Positions 59,400 through 64,000 of a stretch of 64,000 nt of DNA are shown piece by piece. Both the position numbers and the translations under genes were made by a program. A model generated the notes under the pieces. It was not told the DNA's origin. It made no database searches and saw only the letters and a program-made list of their open reading frames with translations. Position 1 is the stretch's first letter; each line of letters starts with the position of its first letter. Source of the stretch: an uncultured Eggerthellaceae bacterium (GTDB lineage: Bacteria > Actinomycetota > Coriobacteriia > Coriobacteriales > Eggerthellaceae); the NCBI GenBank assembly GCA_958452575.1, contig CAUDUM010000001.1, forward strand, positions 434,001 to 498,000, given 5' to 3'.

Positions 59400-62300
59400 C
59401 TACTCAGCATGCTGAAGCGCGTGCTCCAGACGCTGGCTGACCACCTTGGTCACGCCATCGGACTGCATCGACACGCCGAACAGCACATCCGCCATCTCCA
59501 TCGTGCGGCGCTGATGGGTGATCATGATGAGCTGCGTCGTGTCGCGCAGCGAGTTGAGATACGCCGTCAGACGACGCAGGTTGCTGTCGTCGAGAGCCGC
59601 CTCCACCTCGTCGAGGATGTAGAACGGCGTCGCGCGCGTGCGGTACACGGCGAACAGCAGGGCAAGCGCGGTGAGCGACTTCTCGCCGCCGGACATGAGC
59701 ATCATCTTGGTGATGCGCTTGCCGCGCGGTTGCGCCGTCACCTCCACGCCCGTGTTCTCAAGGTCGTCGGGATCCACAAGGGTGAGCTGGGCGGAACCGC
59801 CCGGGAACAGCACCGAGAAGATCTCGCGGAAGTTGGCGTCGACCGTTTCGAACGTGCGCACGAAGTCGTCTTTCATGCGCACGTCGATGACGCGCACGAT
59901 CTTGGCCAAAGAACGGCGGGCGTCGTCAAGGTCCTGGATCTGAGAGGCCAGGTAGTCGTAACGCGTCTTGAGCTGATCGTACTCCTGCGCCGCATCGGGA
60001 TTGATCGTGCCCATGTTGGCGATGCGGCGGCGCAGCTTGAACGCCTCGCCCTCCAGTTCGGCGCGGTTCTCAAGCTCCGGCGCCTTGAGCGCCGTCTCGA
60101 GCGGTACGCCGCAATCCTGCACGATCGCGTTGACGGCGGCGTCCACCTGCACTTCGAGGCGACCCTTGTCAACGCGGACCTGCCCCATGCGCGAGTTCGC
60201 CTCGTCGAAGGCGTCATGGGCGGCGCGGGCGCGAGATCGGGCCTCGTTGGCCTGGGCATGCAGCCCCGACGTCGAGTCCTGAGCCAAAGCCGCCTGCTCC
60301 TCGAGAGCGCGAGCACGGCGGCGGGCGCTGTCGGCAAGCTCCTCCATCAAGGCGAGCAGCGGGACCGCGCGCTTCTGCGCCACCTGCTTGCGCGCGAGCG
60401 TCTCACGCGCCTCGGAATCGGACGCGTCGATCTGAGCGAGCTCATGCACGCGCGCGTCGACGATGCGCGAGGTGTACGTCTGGCGCTCGGCGAGGGTCGC
60501 TGCGGACAGGCGCGCCTCGGCAAGCGCGTCGCGCGCCTGCGCAGCCTGCTTACGCAAGGGCGCCAGGCTCTCGCGCAGCTCGGTGAGCGCGCGCTCAGAG
60601 TCCTCGAGCTTCTCCCCCAGCTCGGCGATGCGCGCCTCCAGCGCCTCCACCGAAGGACGCGCTTGGTCGACGGCGCGCGCGGCATCCTCATGCTGGCGTT
60701 CGATCTCCTCGCGCTCGGAGCGAAGCGAAGCCAGCTTGCGCTCGGCGTCGTCGGCGTCCTTGCGGGTGGCCTGAGCCGTGCCCCGCGCCGACGCGAGACT
60801 CTGCGAGAGCTTCAGGCTCTGCGCTTGGGCCTCATGCTGCGCCTCCTCGGCCGCACGGGCCTGGGCCTCAAGATCCGCGCGCTCCGCCTCCTGTGCATCC
60901 AGACGGGCGCGAAGCTCGTCGAGCATGCGCGCACGCGCCAAGATGCCGTCCTCGCCCTGCGTCGAGCGGGACGACCCGACAAGCACCTTGCCAGAAGGCC
61001 ACACGACCTCGCCGGACTCCGTCACGAACCGCGCTCCGAACGCATCCTGGGCCTGCGCCGATAAAGCGGACTCCAGCGAATCGCATACGACGACATCGCC
61101 CAAAAGCTCTTCGACGGCATGGGCCGCGTCGGTGGGATACGAGAGCGCGTCGATCAACGCGCGCCCCCCGCATGCTCGTGCGGCATCGCGCGCGACGACC
61201 CGGGCCGCACGGCCCGCACGGGGCATGAACACGACCTCGCCCTCCTGATCGGCGGCGTCAAGCCCCGAGGCGAGCGAAAGCGTATCGCGCGACCCGTCGA
61301 TGAGCAACGCGGCTACATCGCCGGCGAGCAGGCGCTCGACCAGCTCCTCGGATCCCTCTTCGGCACGCAGCACATGGGAGAGCGGCAATGCCGAACCCGC
61401 CACCTCGTCGGCATGATCGAGGATCCACGAACGGGCGGGGCCCGAAGAAGCGGCAGCGCGCTCGCGCTCCTCCAAACCCTTGATCTGGGATGTCGTCACC
61501 GAGACGGCATCGCGCGCGACGTCGAGCGCCTTGCGGGCGGCCTCGCGCGCGCCGACGGCGGCACCCGCCTTCTCGCGAGCCTCCTTCTCTGCCGCCTCCA
61601 AGCCGGCAAGCTCGGCGGTGGCAGCAGCTGCCGATGCTGCCTTCTCCGATGCCTCGGCGGCTGCACGCTCCAGCTGCACGTCGAGCTCCTGACGGCGGGC
61701 CTCGACGAGCTTGGCGTGCGCCACTCCGGCCGCAAGCTCCTCGCGCGTGCGCTCCAAATCGCGACGGGCCTGCTCGCGGGCGGACTGGGCGCCTCGGCGG
61801 TCCTTCTCGAGCGCCGCGATGTCGGCATCCGCCTGGCGATGCTTGCGCGTCAACTCCGCGTGCTCCTCGGCAAGACGCGCGACGTTGGCGTCTGCCGCCT
61901 GCTTCTGCACGCGAACCTGCTCGAGCTGGGCTGCCGCCTCGACGCGATCCTGCTCGGCTTGCGCGCGGCGTGCTTTGTCCGTCTCAAGCGTCACTTGCAG
62001 ATCGGCCGCATAGCTTTGGGCGGCGCGGCGTTTCTCGTGCAAAAGCAACGTCGCGGCATCGAATCGCTCGACCGCCGCCGAAGCGCGGCGATGCTGGCGG
62101 GAGAGCTCTCCTGCATCCACGGATTGGCGGCGGATGCCCTCCTGGATACGCTCGGCATCCTGCTCCGCTTGCTCGATGGCGGCTTTACGCTGTTCGAGCT
62201 CCTGTTCAAGCGCACGTTCCTTTTCAAGCGTCTGATCCCAGGCGCGCTGCAGCGTGCGCAGGTCGTCTACCGCAAGCGATACGGTCATGTCGGCAAGCTG

Positions 62301-62960
62301 AGCGGAAAGCTCCTGATAGGTGCGGGCGCGCTTGGCCTTGCGGGCAAGCGGACCCAGCTGGCGCTCCACCTCCGCGGCGACATCCTTCACGCGCGCCAGA
62401 TGCTGGTCCATGCGCTCGAGCTTGCGCGCGCTTTTGGCTTTGCGCTGCTTGTGCTTGAGAACGCCCGCCGCTTCCTCGATGAGCGCGCGGCGGTCCTCGG
62501 GCTTGGATTGCAAGATGGAGTCCAGGTTGCCCTGGCTGATGATGGAGTGCGTGCCCGTGCCCAAGCCGGAGTCGTGCAGGATGTCCAGCACATCCATGCG
62601 ACGTGCCGCGGTGCCGTTGATCAGGTACTCGCTCTCGCCCGAGCGGTACATGCGGCGCGTGATGGCCACTTCGGAGTAATCAACGGGCAGCGTGCCGTCG
62701 GAGTTGTCAAGCACCAGGTCGACTTCGGCCAGCCCGACGCTTTTGCGCGCCGACGATCCCGCGAAGATGACGTCCTCCATCGCCTGGCCGCGCAGGTTCT
62801 TGGCGTTGCGCTCGCCGAGCACCCACAGCACGGCGTCGGAGATGTTGGATTTGCCCGAGCCGTTTGGCCCCACGACGGCGGTGATGCCGGGCTCAAGCGA
62901 CAGGACGCTGCGGTCGGCGAAGGATTTGAATCCTTTGAGGATCAGCGATTTGAGGTACAT
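59400..62960 (-). CDS. smc: Chromosome segregation SMC ATPase
   Basis: Condensin-like ATPase of 1186 aa. The N-terminal P-loop is GPNGSGKS (31-38), two long coiled coils (about 170-500 and 660-1020) flank a hinge near 510-650, and the C-terminal head has LMSGGEKSLTALALL (signature, near 1087) and FYILDEVEAALDDSN (Walker B). It organises and segregates chromosomes with ScpA/ScpB, which are not in this window. It begins 9 bp after the rnc stop. The coiled coils are very Ala/Glu/Arg-rich. Confidence 0.96.
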   Translation of the reverse strand: MYLKSLILKGFKSFADRSVLSLEPGITAVVGPNGSGKSNISDAVLWVLGERNAKNLRGQAMEDVIFAGSSARKSVGLAEVDLVLDNSDGTLPVDYSEVAITRRMYRSGESEYLINGTAARRMDVLDILHDSGLGTGTHSIISQGNLDSILQSKPEDRRALIEEAAGVLKHKQRKAKSARKLERMDQHLARVKDVAAEVERQLGPLARKAKRARTYQELSAQLADMTVSLAVDDLRTLQRAWDQTLEKERALEQELEQRKAAIEQAEQDAERIQEGIRRQSVDAGELSRQHRRASAAVERFDAATLLLHEKRRAAQSYAADLQVTLETDKARRAQAEQDRVEAAAQLEQVRVQKQAADANVARLAEEHAELTRKHRQADADIAALEKDRRGAQSAREQARRDLERTREELAAGVAHAKLVEARRQELDVQLERAAAEASEKAASAAAATAELAGLEAAEKEAREKAGAAVGAREAARKALDVARDAVSVTTSQIKGLEERERAAASSGPARSWILDHADEVAGSALPLSHVLRAEEGSEELVERLLAGDVAALLIDGSRDTLSLASGLDAADQEGEVVFMPRAGRAARVVARDAARACGGRALIDALSYPTDAAHAVEELLGDVVVCDSLESALSAQAQDAFGARFVTESGEVVWPSGKVLVGSSRSTQGEDGILARARMLDELRARLDAQEAERADLEAQARAAEEAQHEAQAQSLKLSQSLASARGTAQATRKDADDAERKLASLRSEREEIERQHEDAARAVDQARPSVEALEARIAELGEKLEDSERALTELRESLAPLRKQAAQARDALAEARLSAATLAERQTYTSRIVDARVHELAQIDASDSEARETLARKQVAQKRAVPLLALMEELADSARRRARALEEQAALAQDSTSGLHAQANEARSRARAAHDAFDEANSRMGQVRVDKGRLEVQVDAAVNAIVQDCGVPLETALKAPELENRAELEGEAFKLRRRIANMGTINPDAAQEYDQLKTRYDYLASQIQDLDDARRSLAKIVRVIDVRMKDDFVRTFETVDANFREIFSVLFPGGSAQLTLVDPDDLENTGVEVTAQPRGKRITKMMLMSGGEKSLTALALLFAVYRTRATPFYILDEVEAALDDSNLRRLTAYLNSLRDTTQLIMITHQRRTMEMADVLFGVSMQSDGVTKVVSQRLEHALQHAE

Positions 62961-62969
62961 CGCGCCGTC

Positions 62970-63809
62970 CTACTGACCGGCCTTGCGCTGCTGCTTGGCA
63001 AACTCGCGCTCGGATTTGCGCCGCGCCTTCTCCTCGGCTTTGGCGGCTTTCGCCTTGGCGGCGGCTTCCGCCTTTTCCGCGCGCGCCTCGTCGTCGAGCC
63101 CCAGCCCGAAGAATTCGCCCAAGCGGGCAAGCGTGCTCTTGGCCGCCTGGCTTTCAGCCTCCTTCTTGGTGCGCCCGGTGCCCAGCGCCAGACCCTGCGA
63201 CCCGGCGAACACCTGCGCGACGAACGTGCGGTCATGCGGAGGGCCCTGTGTCTCGACCAGCTTGTAGGTGGGCGTGATGCCGTCCTCCTGCAGCTTCTCC
63301 TGAAGCGCGCTCTTGGGGTTTTCCGGCTCCAAGGCCAGCTCTTCGGACATCTGGGGGAACAGCGTGCGCGCCACGAACGCGCGCGCCGCCTCGATGCCGC
63401 CGTCGAGGTACAACGCGCCCACGACGGCCTCGTAGACGTTCTCAAGCGCGGAGTGGAGGCCGCGCTTGCCCGTGCCCGCCTCGGAGGAGCCGAACACGAT
63501 GATGTCGGCAAATCCCAGATCGCCCGCCACGTCGGCCAGCGTCGAGCCGGCGACAAGCGCCACCTTGATGCGCGTCAGGCCGCCTTCGTCCAACCCATGG
63601 AAGCGCTCGAACGCCTCGGTCGCGACGATGGCGCCCAAGATGCTGTCGCCCAGAAACTCCAGGCGCTCGTAGGAATACTTGATCGCGCGCCCCTCGACGG
63701 CGGAAGGATGCGTCACGGCGGCAAGCAGGAACTGCTCGTTCGCGAAGCGGTATTGCAGGATGTCCTGCGCCTTATCGAGTTTGCTGCGTTGCTCGTCCGT
63801 TAACGTCAT
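62970..63809 (-). CDS. rnc: Ribonuclease III
   Basis: Double-strand-specific RNase, 279 aa. The catalytic signature is YERLEFLGDSILG (Glu48 to Asp55 region), followed by a double-stranded-RNA-binding domain (about 165-235, ALGTGRTKKEAESQAAKSTL). After it comes an unusual Ala/Lys/Glu/Arg-rich basic tail of about 45 residues (AEKAEAAAKAKAAKAEEKAR), making it longer than typical RNase III (about 225-240). The ATG at MTLTDEQRSK is chosen; AGGTTGGA lies upstream. It leads the rnc-smc-ftsY string. Confidence 0.94.
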   Translation of the reverse strand: MTLTDEQRSKLDKAQDILQYRFANEQFLLAAVTHPSAVEGRAIKYSYERLEFLGDSILGAIVATEAFERFHGLDEGGLTRIKVALVAGSTLADVAGDLGFADIIVFGSSEAGTGKRGLHSALENVYEAVVGALYLDGGIEAARAFVARTLFPQMSEELALEPENPKSALQEKLQEDGITPTYKLVETQGPPHDRTFVAQVFAGSQGLALGTGRTKKEAESQAAKSTLARLGEFFGLGLDDEARAEKAEAAAKAKAAKAEEKARRKSEREFAKQQRKAGQ

Positions 63810-63913
63810 CGTATTCCAACCTGTTGATCCGTCTTGTCCGCCCATCGTCGTCAATTCGCATGCGCCCGACGGGCAACCGCCTGAGCGCATCCTTGCATTT
63901 TAGCCCAGGGGTC

Positions 63914-64000
63914 CTAGGCCGAAGCCGTCTGCGCGATTAATTCAGAAACACGCTCGCGAACCAGCTGCGCCGAGGTCAGCACCCCGTTTTTGACCGCGGT
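63914..64000 (-). CDS. C-terminal end of an upstream gene, possibly plsX
   Basis: An open frame enters from the right edge and ends here after 28 codons; its sequence is TAVKNGVLTSAQLVRERVSE followed by LIAQTASA. It lies 104 bp upstream of rnc on the same strand. In many Gram-positive and actinobacterial genomes plsX precedes rnc, and PlsX C-termini often contain an A-V-x-x-G-V-L-like helix, so PlsX (phosphate acyltransferase) is a reasonable guess. The fragment is too short to prove it. Confidence 0.45.
   Translation of the reverse strand, partial: TAVKNGVLTSAQLVRERVSELIAQTASA

Noticed and set aside
61119..63803. An 894-codon open frame antisense to smc and rnc
   Set aside because: Same cause: antisense shadow of Ala/Glu/Arg-rich coiled-coil coding sequence; no ribosome binding site or domain.

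Overview
The window looks like chromosomal DNA from a high-GC, anaerobic member of the Actinomycetota, most likely class Coriobacteriia (Eggerthellaceae or a near relative). This is inferred from gene content and style: a LuxR-type regulator with a large membrane N-terminus, an AMP-forming acyl-CoA synthetase beside an XRE-cupin regulator, acetate-forming Pta/AckA, a glutamate dehydrogenase, dense operons with GAAAGG-type ribosome binding sites, and many GTG/TTG starts. No rRNA, phage, transposase or CRISPR array is visible. Most genes are housekeeping genes. I did not run any search, so family names rest on motifs and gene order. Layout: (1) 1-2.8 kb, a zinc/cadmium-type efflux cassette: ArsR sensor with its own promoter/operator, a free-standing HMA metallochaperone and a P1B ATPase lacking its own HMA domain. 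(2) 2.8-8.0 kb, reverse strand: OPT transporter then coaX, and a glf-glycosyltransferase pair for galactofuranose-type glycans. (3) 8.3-10.6 kb, pta and ackA facing each other across a shared terminator. (4) 10.7-16.1 kb, HIT protein, xseB/xseA, a YugP-like membrane protease, RNase D and a lipid kinase. (5) 16.2-21.4 kb, tRNA-Val(CAC), TetR regulator, CocE-like hydrolase, a TerC protein behind a yybP-ykoY manganese riboswitch, and a membrane-anchored unknown. (6) 21.5-31.7 kb, dnaG-def-fmt-rsmB, a GT4 glycosyltransferase, dgt, yfcE, the membrane LuxR regulator and tatA. (7) 32.1-41.5 kb, a secreted cysteine-rich protein and the long rimP-nusA-ylxR-infB-rbfA-nrnA-truB-ribF operon with a promoter and a leader attenuator. 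(8) 41.6-52.5 kb, a small DUF454 membrane protein, acyl-CoA synthetase with its XRE-cupin regulator, aldehyde dehydrogenase, leuA, serA and gdhA. (9) 52.6-57.8 kb, a DMT-exporter/GNAT-acetyltransferase module present twice, once as two overlapping genes and once fused, plus a beta-carbonic anhydrase and another GNAT. (10) 57.8-64 kb, rnc-smc-ftsY and the last codons of an upstream gene, probably plsX. Most unusual features: several families of intergenic structured repeats (two ~100-150 nt bulged-hairpin families between co-directional genes, a cluster of three hairpins with different outer stems around a shared core, and two long perfect palindromes); dnaG without an ATG/GTG/TTG start ahead of its zinc domain; NusA with a C-terminal CCHCH zinc-like motif; FtsY with its acidic domain at the C-terminus; and the duplicated exporter-acetyltransferase module.
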